This document shows, piece by piece, positions 17,734-25,532 of a DNA stretch of 64,000 nt. The translations under genes were made by a program, and so were the position numbers. Source of the DNA: Parahoeflea halophila (GTDB lineage: Bacteria; Pseudomonadota; Alphaproteobacteria; Rhizobiales; Rhizobiaceae). Position 1 is the stretch's first letter, and the number at the start of each line of letters is the position of its first letter. The notes beneath the pieces are model-generated. The model made no database searches. It was not told the DNA's origin and saw nothing but the letters and a program-made list of their open reading frames with translations. The DNA is taken from assembly GCF_900220985.1 (NCBI RefSeq), contig NZ_OCPC01000005.1:248001-312000 (forward strand), read 5' to 3'.

Positions 17734-17760
17734 GCCGCATCTCCGGATGCGGCTTTTTTA
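17734..17760 (+). terminator. Rho-independent terminator of the importer operon
   Basis: A perfect 8-bp stem, GCCGCATC at 17734-17741 and GATGCGGC at 17746-17753, with a TCCG loop and six T residues. It lies 28 bases after the binding-protein stop codon. The T-run is only on the plus strand, so it serves the importer operon and not the convergent methyltransferase gene. Confidence 0.9.
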
Positions 17761-17773
17761 TTGGTTGAGAGCG

Positions 17774-18583
17774 TCAGACCGGCTTTTGTCCGGAATAGAC
17801 GATGCAGGGCATGCCAACATGAATTTCGCCACCTTTGGCGTATTGGCTGAAATGAGAATTGACGCTCTCGCGGATGGTCGCCTGCACAGCTTCCGTCTGA
17901 CGCGACAGTATCAGGGATATGCGCACTCCGAACCGCATGAAGAAGCTGTAGAAATCGTCGCTTGGCGCACGCAGCACACTCTCGACCTGGACGCTCTCGA
18001 TCTCGCTGAAACCAGCTTGCTGCATCAATCCGGTCGCATGATCGACATCCGAAAGCAAGAAAGCGTCCGGCGCAGGATCGGCCTTTGCCACATCGGCATG
18101 TGCCATCACAATCTTGAGGAACCCGCCGAAGAGCGGCGAAACCGAGGGCGCGGACCACTGGCTGAAAGCATACCGGCCGCCGGGCTTGAGCACCCGGTAA
18201 GCCTCGCAGATCGCCTTGGGCGGATCGGTGACATGATAGAGCACCATTCCACTGACCACCGCATCGAAACTGTTGTCTGCTTCGTCCAGGGCTTCGACAT
18301 CGGCGATTTCGAATGGCAGTTGCGGGAACCTTTTCCCCGCAACGGCAATCATTTCATCTGAAAAATCCACGCCCTTTACACGTGCGCCCAGAGCCGCTGC
18401 CGCCCCCGCCGCATAGCCCGGGCCGCATCCCGCGTCGAGAACCCGGGCGCCATGAAACAGACGGACAGCTGCAAGCATCGCGGGGATTGCCTGTGTCGTG
18501 GCGCGCGCAGTTGCGTCGTCGTAGAGACCGGCGCGTTCGCTCCAGCCAGCGCGCTCGCTGTTGCGGAAACTGTCAAAAGCCAT
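17774..18583 (-). CDS. Class I SAM-dependent methyltransferase
   Basis: 269 residues, soluble. It shows the SAM-binding motif V-L-D-A-G-C-G-P-G-Y-A-A-G, then G-V-D-F-S-D-E-M-I, F-D-A-V-V-S-G-M-V-L-Y-H-V and the L-K-P-G-G-R-Y-A-F-S-Q-W strand typical of UbiE/Methyltransf_11 proteins. The ATG at 18583 follows GGGGGAGGTGGG; an upstream extension to 18709 is not conserved. Substrate unknown. It is transcribed towards the sugar importer and away from the liv operon, so it appears to be a single-gene unit. Confidence 0.85.
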   Translation of the reverse strand: MAFDSFRNSERAGWSERAGLYDDATARATTQAIPAMLAAVRLFHGARVLDAGCGPGYAAGAAAALGARVKGVDFSDEMIAVAGKRFPQLPFEIADVEALDEADNSFDAVVSGMVLYHVTDPPKAICEAYRVLKPGGRYAFSQWSAPSVSPLFGGFLKIVMAHADVAKADPAPDAFLLSDVDHATGLMQQAGFSEIESVQVESVLRAPSDDFYSFFMRFGVRISLILSRQTEAVQATIRESVNSHFSQYAKGGEIHVGMPCIVYSGQKPV

Positions 18584-18796
18584 GGCCCACCTCCCCCTAA
18601 GGAAGCCTAGACCAGTGGGAGACTTGTGACCAGTGCTTGTCAATCCGCACCATAAGACCGGTCCAGGCCACGGACCTACCGGGGTACCGGTACCGCGGAT
18701 GGCCGGCACCGCGTTCCCGCAAGTGCAACCTACCCTCAGGGCGGACAGATGGAAAGCTGGATCTTTTTACCGAGCTGCGACCGGTTGAAGCACAAA

Positions 18797-18826
18797 GGCG
18801 CCGGACACGACAGGGTGCCCGGCGCT
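18797..18826 (-). terminator. Hairpin after livK, probable terminator
   Basis: Arms GCGCCGG (18798-18804) and CCGGCGC (18819-18825) enclose a further CAC/GTG pairing and a six-base loop. It sits 27 bases past the livK stop codon. On the minus strand a weak T-rich run (CTTTGT) follows, as expected for an intrinsic terminator of the liv operon. The remaining gap up to the methyltransferase gene shows no other feature I recognise. Confidence 0.55.
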
Positions 18827-18852
18827 CCAAGTCTTTCCTGTCCTGTCAGGTG

Positions 18853-20082
18853 TCAGTTGCCGCCGACTTCACCCGAGATGATCTCGCCGAAGTTTTCCCA
18901 ACGCTCGCCGTTGAACTTCATCAGCTGCATCTGCTCGATCGGGAAATAATCGGTTTCCGACGTGTTCATCGACATGCCGGGCAGGAACAGCGGCAAGGTC
19001 ACATCCTTCATGCTTGCGGCCTGCTTGAGCACGTTCTCGCGCGTCAGATCATCGCCAGCTTGCTCGAGGATATGTGCCATGGTTTGCGCCACGGTATAGC
19101 CGTAGGTGGTGAAGCTCGAAAGCTTGTCACCGTCCGGATAGTACTTGTCCATGAAGGCGTTCCATTCCTTCGCGCCCTGGTCATCCGCCCACTGCGGATC
19201 CTGCATGTCCTTGAGATAGGCGGTAGAAATCAGCCCGGTGGAGGCTTCCAGCCCGGCAGGCGTGAGCACCGCGCCCACCGAGTTGGAGACGTTGGCGACG
19301 ATCTGGGTCGCATCCCAGCCGATCTCGTGGGCCTTCTTGATGGCCTGGGCGGCAAATTTCGGTGTCGAGAAGCTGATGAAGACATCGGCGCCTGACGCCT
19401 TGAGCTTGACGACCTGCGAATCCACCACCGGTTCGGCCACCTCGTAGGAGGCCTCGGCAACGATCATGTCTGCCTTGTCACCGAGACCGGTCTTCAGGCC
19501 GTCGAGCAAGTCCTTGCCGAAATCGTCGTTCTGATACATCACGGCGATCTTCGCATCGGGCATCTCGTCTGCGATCCAGCGGCCATAGATGATGCCTTCG
19601 CTCTGGTAATTCGGCTGCCAACCCATGGTCCAAGGAGAGTTTTCCGGATCGCCAAACTTGGTGGCTCCTGTCGCAACGAGAAGCTGCGGCACCTTCTTCA
19701 TGTTCATGTACTTCGTGATCGCCGAATTCGACGGCGTGCCGAGCGACTGGAAGATCAGCAGTGCCTCATCGCTCTCTACCAGCTTGCGCGCCTGTTCCAC
19801 GGCCTTGGGCGGCGAATAACCGTCATCATAGGACACGAAGTTGATCTTGCGTCCGTTGATTCCGCCCTCTTCGTTGACCTTGTCGAAATAGGCGGAAATC
19901 GTCTTGGCGATGGTTGAGTAGGCAGAGGCCGGTCCGCTGTAGGGCGCAATATTGCCGATCTTGATCTCGGTATCGGTGACGCCGGGCATCTCCTGTGCCT
20001 GAGCGATCGAACCAAATGCCAGGCTGGAACTTACGACAAGCCCCGCCGCTGCATATTTCAGGATGTTACGTCTGATGTGCAT
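18853..20082 (-). CDS. livK: Branched-chain amino acid-type ABC substrate-binding protein
   Basis: 409 residues: Sec signal (M-H-I-R-R-N-I-L-K-Y, core, cleavage after A-Q-A) then a type I periplasmic-binding fold opening G-V-T-D-T-E-I-K-I-G-N-I-A-P-Y-S-G-P-A-S-A. Later motifs (N-E-E-G-G-I-N-G-R-K-I, Y-D-D-G-Y-S-P-P-K-A-V-E-Q-A-R-K-L-V) are typical of the LivK/Peripla_BP_6 group, many of which bind aromatic or aliphatic carboxylates rather than leucine. Given the divergent pim-like operon under one IclR regulator, an organic acid is a reasonable ligand; that is inference. It is the distal gene of the transporter operon. Confidence 0.9.
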   Translation of the reverse strand: MHIRRNILKYAAAGLVVSSSLAFGSIAQAQEMPGVTDTEIKIGNIAPYSGPASAYSTIAKTISAYFDKVNEEGGINGRKINFVSYDDGYSPPKAVEQARKLVESDEALLIFQSLGTPSNSAITKYMNMKKVPQLLVATGATKFGDPENSPWTMGWQPNYQSEGIIYGRWIADEMPDAKIAVMYQNDDFGKDLLDGLKTGLGDKADMIVAEASYEVAEPVVDSQVVKLKASGADVFISFSTPKFAAQAIKKAHEIGWDATQIVANVSNSVGAVLTPAGLEASTGLISTAYLKDMQDPQWADDQGAKEWNAFMDKYYPDGDKLSSFTTYGYTVAQTMAHILEQAGDDLTRENVLKQAASMKDVTLPLFLPGMSMNTSETDYFPIEQMQLMKFNGERWENFGEIISGEVGGN

Positions 20083-20104
20083 GGTTTCCTCCCATTAGGT
20101 TGCA

Positions 20105-21181
20105 CTATCCAGTCTTACTGCGCTTCGACAACGCCGTCAGCGCCGCCTTCAACAGGCCTCCCAGCCCGGTTGGTATTGCGTACATCATCAGGATCATGAT
20201 GGCACCGTAAACGGCTCCCGACAGCCCCTTGGACAGCTCCTCGGCAATGTTCGGCACGAACATGATGAAGGCGCCGCCGAACAATGCGCCGGGCAGCCAG
20301 CCGACACCGCCGACGACAAGGCCGACGACGAGGGCCACGGAAAGTGTGAAGGTAAAGGAATCAGGGGAAATATACTGAACCACAATGGCGCCGAGCGCAC
20401 CGGCCACGCCGGTGTAGAGAGCGCTGACACCAAAGGCCAGGGACTTGAACAGTGCCGTGTTTACACCCATCGATCCCGCGGCGATCGGATTGTCACGGAT
20501 TGCCATCAACGCACGCCCGGTCCGGCTGCCAACCAGGTTCCTGGCGCAGACATAGGCAACCAGACCAATCGCCAGGGTCAGGAAATACAGCCACTGGTCG
20601 GGATTGAGCGGCAGCCCTAAAGGGGCTTCCGGCTTTGAGATGACAATGCCCATCACGCCGCTGGTCCAGTGCTCGAACGGCGACAGCTTGAACAGCTGCG
20701 GGGTCACCACGGCGAGAGCAAAGGTCGCCAGCGCCAGGTAGATGCCTTCAAGCCGGAGCGCCGGCAGGCCGAACAGAAAACCCACGATGAAGCAGATTAT
20801 TCCTGCGACAGGCAAAGTCCAAAGGTAGCCGACGCCGAACTGGTCCATCATGATGGCCGCCGTGTAGGCGCCCACCGCGTAGAAAGCGCCATGGCCCAGC
20901 GAAAACTGCCCGTTGATCCCGGTCAGGATGTTGAGCCCGAGAATGGCAATGCCGTAGATCAGCATCATGGTCAGCTGGAAGATCAGGAAGTTGCCGGCCA
21001 TGAAGGGCGCCGTCAGCCCCATGATGAGCAGCGCGATGCCGGCTGTTCGCATGATCTTCGCGTTGCCGCTGGCTGCAGCGGGTTCCGGCAGGCTGACAGC
21101 CTTGACCGCGCCGGCAGGGCCTGTAGCGGTTGTGCTTGCTGCGGCCTGTCTGGCGTCGGTGGTCGTGGTGTTTACGGACAT
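20105..21181 (-). CDS. livM: Liv-type ABC permease, LivM family
   Basis: 358 residues, about ten membrane helices after an unusual polar, Ala/Thr-rich N-terminus of roughly 45 residues. The family segment G-I-N-G-Q-F-S-L-G-H-G-A-F-Y-A-V-G-A-Y (LivM signature) and R-A-L-M-A-I-R-D-N-P-I-A-A (ATPase-coupling loop) are clear. It forms the channel with LivH. It begins 3 bases after the livH stop codon and ends 22 bases before livK. Confidence 0.92.
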   Translation of the reverse strand: MSVNTTTTDARQAAASTTATGPAGAVKAVSLPEPAAASGNAKIMRTAGIALLIMGLTAPFMAGNFLIFQLTMMLIYGIAILGLNILTGINGQFSLGHGAFYAVGAYTAAIMMDQFGVGYLWTLPVAGIICFIVGFLFGLPALRLEGIYLALATFALAVVTPQLFKLSPFEHWTSGVMGIVISKPEAPLGLPLNPDQWLYFLTLAIGLVAYVCARNLVGSRTGRALMAIRDNPIAAGSMGVNTALFKSLAFGVSALYTGVAGALGAIVVQYISPDSFTFTLSVALVVGLVVGGVGWLPGALFGGAFIMFVPNIAEELSKGLSGAVYGAIMILMMYAIPTGLGGLLKAALTALSKRSKTG

Positions 21182-21184
21182 ATC

Positions 21185-22060
21185 TCAGACCCTCTGTACG
21201 ACAGTGCGGCCGAACAGGCCGGTGGGCTTGAACACCAGAACGGTGACGATCAGGAAAAGCGCGATCGGCAGCTTCAGTTCGCCACCGATCTCGGGAATGT
21301 AGGTTCCGGCCAGGTTCTCGATGATGCCGACCATGAAGCCGCCGAAGACGGCACCGATCGGACTCGTAAGGCCGCCAAGCACCGCGCCGGCAAAGCCGTA
21401 AAGCAGGATCGAGAGCATCATGTTGGGTTCGAGGAACACGATCGGCGCAATCAGGATACCGGCAATGGCGCCGATCGCCGCAGCCATGCCCCAGCCCAGC
21501 GCAATCATCCAGCCGACCCGGATGCCGACGAGACGGGCGGATGCCGGGTTTTCCGCCGCAGCGCGCATCGCAAGGCCGACGCGGGTGTAGCGGAAAAACA
21601 GGAACAGCATCAACAGAACCGTCATGGTAACCGCTATCATGCCGAGCTGGTGATTGCTGATCAGGCCGCCGAACCGGGAGCCCTCGCCGAAGGCACTGGG
21701 AAACGGCTTGATAGTGAAATCCCAGATGAAACCCGCCAGGCTGTTGATAATGGCGAACAGGCCGATGAACACGACGATATGGCTGAGCACGGGCGCATCG
21801 CCAAGCGGGCGGATGACAAGACGTTCGATGGCGACGCCACCGACAAAGGAGAGTGCGACCGTCAGCGGGATCACCAGCCAGTAGGGAACGCCCCAGGCCA
21901 GCATCTGCCAGGCTATGAAAGTGGAAAACATCGCCATCTCGCCCTGGGCGAAATTGAGGTGATGAATGGCCTGATAGATCATCACGACCGCAAGGGCCAT
22001 GCAGGCGTAGATTCCGCCGGTTGCAATGCCGGTGATGAGTTGTTGTGCCAGAAGCTCCAT
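21185..22060 (-). CDS. livH: Liv-type ABC permease, LivH family
   Basis: 291 residues, about eight membrane helices. It opens with the conserved Q-Q-L-I-T-G-I-A-T-G-G-I-Y-A-C-M-A-L, followed by N-F-A-Q-G-E-M-A-M (LivH signature), and has the coupling loop A-M-R-A-A-A-E-N-P-A-S-A-R-L-V-G-I. It pairs with LivM to form the transmembrane pore. It lies 10 bases downstream of livF in the same operon. Confidence 0.93.
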   Translation of the reverse strand: MELLAQQLITGIATGGIYACMALAVVMIYQAIHHLNFAQGEMAMFSTFIAWQMLAWGVPYWLVIPLTVALSFVGGVAIERLVIRPLGDAPVLSHIVVFIGLFAIINSLAGFIWDFTIKPFPSAFGEGSRFGGLISNHQLGMIAVTMTVLLMLFLFFRYTRVGLAMRAAAENPASARLVGIRVGWMIALGWGMAAAIGAIAGILIAPIVFLEPNMMLSILLYGFAGAVLGGLTSPIGAVFGGFMVGIIENLAGTYIPEIGGELKLPIALFLIVTVLVFKPTGLFGRTVVQRV

Positions 22061-22070
22061 CGTGTCTCCC

Positions 22071-22784
22071 TCAGTAGCCCAGATAGGCGGCGCGAATGGT
22101 TTCGTTGTCGCGGACTTCCGCAGCGGTGCCGGACATCACGATGCCCCCGGTCTCGAGAACAAAGGCATTGTCGGCAAGTTCAAGCACCACGCCGGCGTTC
22201 TGCTCAACGATCAGCATGGAGACCTGCTCTTCCTGATTGACCTTGCGAAGGATCGAGAACATTTCCTGCACGATCAGCGGCGCGAGGCCGAAGGAGGGCT
22301 CGTCGAGCAGCATCAGCCGTGGCCTGAGCATCAGCGCGCGGGCGATGGCGAGCATCTGCTGTTCGCCGCCCGACAGCGTGCCCGCCTGCTGGTTTCGCCG
22401 CTCACGCAAGCGTGGAAACCAGTGATAGGCCTGCTCTAGATCGCGGGCGATCTCTGCCCGGGACCGGCGCGTCATGGCACCGCATTGCAGGTTTTCTTCC
22501 GTCGTCAGACCGGTAAATGTCCCCCGTCCCTCCGGAACATGCGCCACGCCGAGACGAACGATTTCCTCGGTCGCCTTGCTGCTGATGTCGTTGCCTTCGA
22601 AGCGGATGGTCCCGGTGCGCTTGATCATGCCGCACAGGGCCCTCAGCGTCGTGGTCTTGCCTGCCCCATTGGCGCCGAGCAAGGTCGAGATGCCGCCTTT
22701 CTCGACGGTGAAATCGAGGCCGTGCAAGACCCGGAAATCGCCATAGGAAGCGTGCAGGCCGGTAACTTCAAGTAGCATGCTCAT
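22071..22784 (-). CDS. livF: Liv-type ABC ATPase, LivF family
   Basis: 237 residues, a single ATPase domain: Walker A G-A-N-G-A-G-K-T-T, the family segment A-H-V-P-E-G-R-G-T-F, signature L-S-G-G-E-Q-Q-M-L-A-I-A-R-A-L and Walker B R-L-M-L-L-D-E-P-S-F-G-L-A-P. It powers uptake together with LivG. The start overlaps the end of livG by 4 bases (ATGA), indicating coupled translation. Confidence 0.94.
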   Translation of the reverse strand: MSMLLEVTGLHASYGDFRVLHGLDFTVEKGGISTLLGANGAGKTTTLRALCGMIKRTGTIRFEGNDISSKATEEIVRLGVAHVPEGRGTFTGLTTEENLQCGAMTRRSRAEIARDLEQAYHWFPRLRERRNQQAGTLSGGEQQMLAIARALMLRPRLMLLDEPSFGLAPLIVQEMFSILRKVNQEEQVSMLIVEQNAGVVLELADNAFVLETGGIVMSGTAAEVRDNETIRAAYLGY

Positions 22785-23575
22785 TCGGCTGGTCCTCCCA
22801 GATAAGCCGCGATGACGTCGGGATTTTGCTGAACTTCGGCGGGGGTGCCTTCGGCGATCTTGCGGCCGAAGCTCAGCACCACAACCTTGTCAGAGATCGA
22901 CATAACCAGACCCATGTGGTGTTCGACCAGGAGGATAGTGACGCCGCGATCATCCCGGATGCTCTTGATCAGGCGCCCAAGCTCGCCCACCTCATCATGG
23001 TTGAGGCCGCCTGCCGGTTCATCAAGCAGCAGAACACCCGGCCTGATCGCCAGGGCGCGGGCGATCTCCACCCGCTTGCGGGTGCCAAAGGGCAGCCCCT
23101 CCACCGGCAGATCGGCGACGGCGCCAAGGCCGAGATAATCGATCAATTCGCTGACGGTGGCGTCGACCGCTGCTTCCTGACGCCTGACCCAGGGCAGATG
23201 AAGCGCATCGGAGAAAAAGTCGCTGCGGCTGGCGGCATGGGCGCCGACGCGGATGTTGTCGCGCACAGTCATGCGCTGGAAAAGCGCGACGTTCTGGAAC
23301 GACCGCCCGATACCGATTGCGGGCATGTCGTGCGGTCGCCTGGAAAGAACCGAATTGCCGTCGTACAGGATGTCGCCCGATGCTGGCGTGTACAGGCGGC
23401 TGAGACAGTTGAAGAGGGTCGTCTTGCCGGCCCCGTTGGGGCCGATGAGACCCAGGATCTCGCCTTTGTGCAAATCGAAAGCTATGCCGTCCAGCGCTAC
23501 GATTCCTCCGAAACGAACGACCACGTCGCGTACGGCAAGTTGGGGTGGTGCGCTGGCGGTATTAGCTTGCATCAT
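22781..23575 (-). CDS. livG: Liv-type ABC ATPase, LivG family
   Basis: 264 residues from the ATG at 23575. Walker A is G-P-N-G-A-G-K-T-T, the LivG-specific I-G-R-S-F-Q-N-V-A-L-F motif is present, Walker B is V-L-L-L-D-E-P-A-G-G-L-N, and the His-loop region reads L-L-V-E-H-H-M-G-L-V-M. I preferred 23575 over an in-frame extension to 23635, because the latter would overlap the IclR gene by 60 bases and lacks a ribosome site. At 23575 the ATG overlaps the IclR stop codon, so regulator and transporter form one operon. Confidence 0.93.
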   Translation of the reverse strand: MMQANTASAPPQLAVRDVVVRFGGIVALDGIAFDLHKGEILGLIGPNGAGKTTLFNCLSRLYTPASGDILYDGNSVLSRRPHDMPAIGIGRSFQNVALFQRMTVRDNIRVGAHAASRSDFFSDALHLPWVRRQEAAVDATVSELIDYLGLGAVADLPVEGLPFGTRKRVEIARALAIRPGVLLLDEPAGGLNHDEVGELGRLIKSIRDDRGVTILLVEHHMGLVMSISDKVVVLSFGRKIAEGTPAEVQQNPDVIAAYLGGPAE

Positions 23576-24483
23576 GGGCCTCCGTGCTCCGGTCTCTTGT
23601 CGTGTGTCCCTCCGGATATTGAAGGAGACATCCATGCTTCGTCAGGCCTGTGCGGCCGTCTTCCATTGAGGGCGTCATCAATCACACGGACAAGCGATGC
23701 CATCACCGGTCCGACGTCATTGTAGAGGCGCTCGGGCGGAAAGTGGTGCGGCGGTGCGCCGCAATTGAAAGCGTAGGTTCCCGACCCGTCGGCAGCGACA
23801 AGCGGTGCCCCGGCAGCAAAAATGTCGGGCCGCCACTCGCCGGTGGAGACCACGAAGCCATGCTGTTGGTAATCCGTGATCGCCCTGTCCAGGGTCTTGC
23901 GCATCAGCATGGCCTTGTCGGGATGCCTCTCGATGGCCAGCGCCATATGCTCCTCGCGCTCAGCCTCGGGCAGGGTGACCAGCAAGGCCAGCCCCATGGC
24001 TGTTCCGAACAATGGAATGCGGGAACCGATTTCGAGCTGAACCGTAAACGTCGCCGAGCCACGCGAGATACCGACGTAAAGCGCCTTGCTGCGGTCGAGC
24101 ACGCCCAGCGCAACCGGTGCCGCAAGCGCCTCGGCCGCCTGATCCATGAATTCGCGGGCGACATGGCGGATGCCGAGATTGGCAAGCGCTGCATAGCCAA
24201 GCGTAATGGTGCCGGGTGCAAGCTGGTATTTGCCAAGCCTGGGGATCTGCATGAGATAGCCAAGCTGGCACAAAGTATAGGTAAGACGCGTGACTGTCGG
24301 TTTGGGCAGGCTCGTGCGTTCAGCAATCTCCTGATTGCTCAGGAAACCGTCACGCGGATGGAAGCAGCGCAGAACCTCAAGTCCGCGCGCGAGTGCGGTA
24401 ACAAACTTGCGGTCGCCATCATGAGCATAGCTGTGTCTTTCAGCAGCAACGCCATAGACGTCGCCACGTGCATTGGCTGTCAT
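23572..24483 (-). CDS. IclR-family transcriptional regulator
   Basis: 303 residues from the ATG at 24483 (GGGAGGAGCGG upstream). The N-terminal winged helix is F-V-T-A-L-A-R-G-L-E-V-L-R-C-F-H, with recognition helix L-P-K-P-T-V-T-R-L-T-Y-T-L. The effector domain follows with G-Y-A-A-L-A-N-L-G-I-R and F-G-T-A-M-G-L-A. It resembles the PcaR/PobR subgroup that responds to organic or aromatic acids. It heads the liv operon and is divergent from the hydrolase/pim operon, so it probably controls both. A candidate operator lies in the shared promoter region. Confidence 0.9.
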   Translation of the reverse strand: MTANARGDVYGVAAERHSYAHDGDRKFVTALARGLEVLRCFHPRDGFLSNQEIAERTSLPKPTVTRLTYTLCQLGYLMQIPRLGKYQLAPGTITLGYAALANLGIRHVAREFMDQAAEALAAPVALGVLDRSKALYVGISRGSATFTVQLEIGSRIPLFGTAMGLALLVTLPEAEREEHMALAIERHPDKAMLMRKTLDRAITDYQQHGFVVSTGEWRPDIFAAGAPLVAADGSGTYAFNCGAPPHHFPPERLYNDVGPVMASLVRVIDDALNGRRPHRPDEAWMSPSISGGTHDKRPEHGGP

Positions 24484-24609
24484 TGCAGCCGCTCCTCCCT
24501 TTATTGACAATCAATGCATCACATTCTAGCAGTGAGGTCAAATAATAAAATTGAATTTCGCAATGCGGAACTGGGAGGTTGTTTGCGGACTTCGGAGGAC
24601 ACTGTTTCC
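24484..24609. promoter_or_regulatory. Divergent promoter, IclR/liv vs hydrolase/pim operon
   Basis: 126 bases. TTTCGC-AAT-GCGGAA at 24556-24570 is an inverted repeat with one mismatch, close to the TTCCGC-n-GCGGAA type of site bound by many IclR regulators. A TTGACA box at 24501-24506 and an AT-rich stretch (24540-24555) offer promoter elements. The operator would control the catabolic operon and its own regulator. Assignment is by pattern only. Confidence 0.45.
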
Positions 24610-25512
24610 GTGCACGAATTGCTCGACAGATCCCCTTGCGGGAGCTTGCCGGAGTGGTTGAACCATGCCGCGTATGCCCCGGTGGCGGAGCTGGACCGCC
24701 AGGCATTGCGGAGTGAGGTGGCCACTGAGGAAGGCTTCGCAGTCTGGCGCGAATGGGGCTCGGGCCCGGCGCTGGTGATGCTGCACGGTGGTGCCGGCTC
24801 ATGGACCCATTTCTGCCGTCAGATCCGCTTCTTTGCGCGCAATTACAGGGTGATAGTGCCTGACCTTCCGGGATTTGGCGACTCGGCTGACAGCAATCGG
24901 GATGCCGATCCGCACCGGATGGCGCGGATTCTGGCGGCAGGGATCGACCAGTTGATTGGTCACGACCGGCTTTACTTGGTGGGGTTCTCCTATGGCGGGA
25001 TCATCGGCAGCTTTCTTTCGAAACTGATCACGCCACGGGTTAAGGGGTTCGCCATCGTCGGCGGCGTGGGATTCGAGGCGCGACGCAATGAAGTTGCGCT
25101 GTCGAGCTGGCGCCGCATTTCCGACACCGGACAACGCCGCGCCCGGCACCGTGACAACCTGCTGGCGATCATGATCGCTGATCCGGCCCGGATCGACGCT
25201 ACGGCCATCCTTATCCAGCAAGCCAATGCCGAGCGCTCGCGTCACGACACGCGCCCGACAGCGCGAACAAGGCCGCTGACCGCAAATCTCGATGCCATCC
25301 GGATCCCGCTGGCGGCGATCTGGGGCGAGCGCGACCAGCTCGCAGCCCCCTATTTCGAAGAACGGCGGGCATGGCTTGCCGAACGTGATCCCGAGGCCTG
25401 TTTCAAGCTGATTGAGGATGCCGGGCACTGGGTACAATACGAAGCCGCAGACGCATTCAACGATGCCCTTACCGATTGTCTCCGCTCGTTTGTAGAGCGG
25501 GCGGAAACGTAA
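24610..25512 (+). CDS. Alpha/beta-fold hydrolase
   Basis: 300 residues from a GTG at 24610 with GGAGGA 10 bases upstream. An ATG at 24514 is possible but would add 32 residues of non-conserved sequence across the promoter. The fold is clear: oxyanion segment M-L-H-G-G-A-G-S-W-T-H-F, nucleophile elbow V-G-F-S-Y-G-G, acid G-E-R-D-Q-L and catalytic His in D-A-G-H-W-V-Q-Y-E. It is the first gene of the pim-like operon, ending 20 bases before the bifunctional hydratase/dehydrogenase. It may open a ring, or hydrolyse an ester or C-C bond, to yield the acid that is then activated. Confidence 0.85.
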   Translation: MHELLDRSPCGSLPEWLNHAAYAPVAELDRQALRSEVATEEGFAVWREWGSGPALVMLHGGAGSWTHFCRQIRFFARNYRVIVPDLPGFGDSADSNRDADPHRMARILAAGIDQLIGHDRLYLVGFSYGGIIGSFLSKLITPRVKGFAIVGGVGFEARRNEVALSSWRRISDTGQRRARHRDNLLAIMIADPARIDATAILIQQANAERSRHDTRPTARTRPLTANLDAIRIPLAAIWGERDQLAAPYFEERRAWLAERDPEACFKLIEDAGHWVQYEAADAFNDALTDCLRSFVERAET

Positions 25513-25532
25513 ACCTTTTCTGGGAGAAGAAC

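Noticed and set aside
20669-22240. Long plus-strand open frame opposite livM/livH
   Set aside because: Charged, low-complexity translation antisense to well-supported permease genes; no ribosome site or homology.
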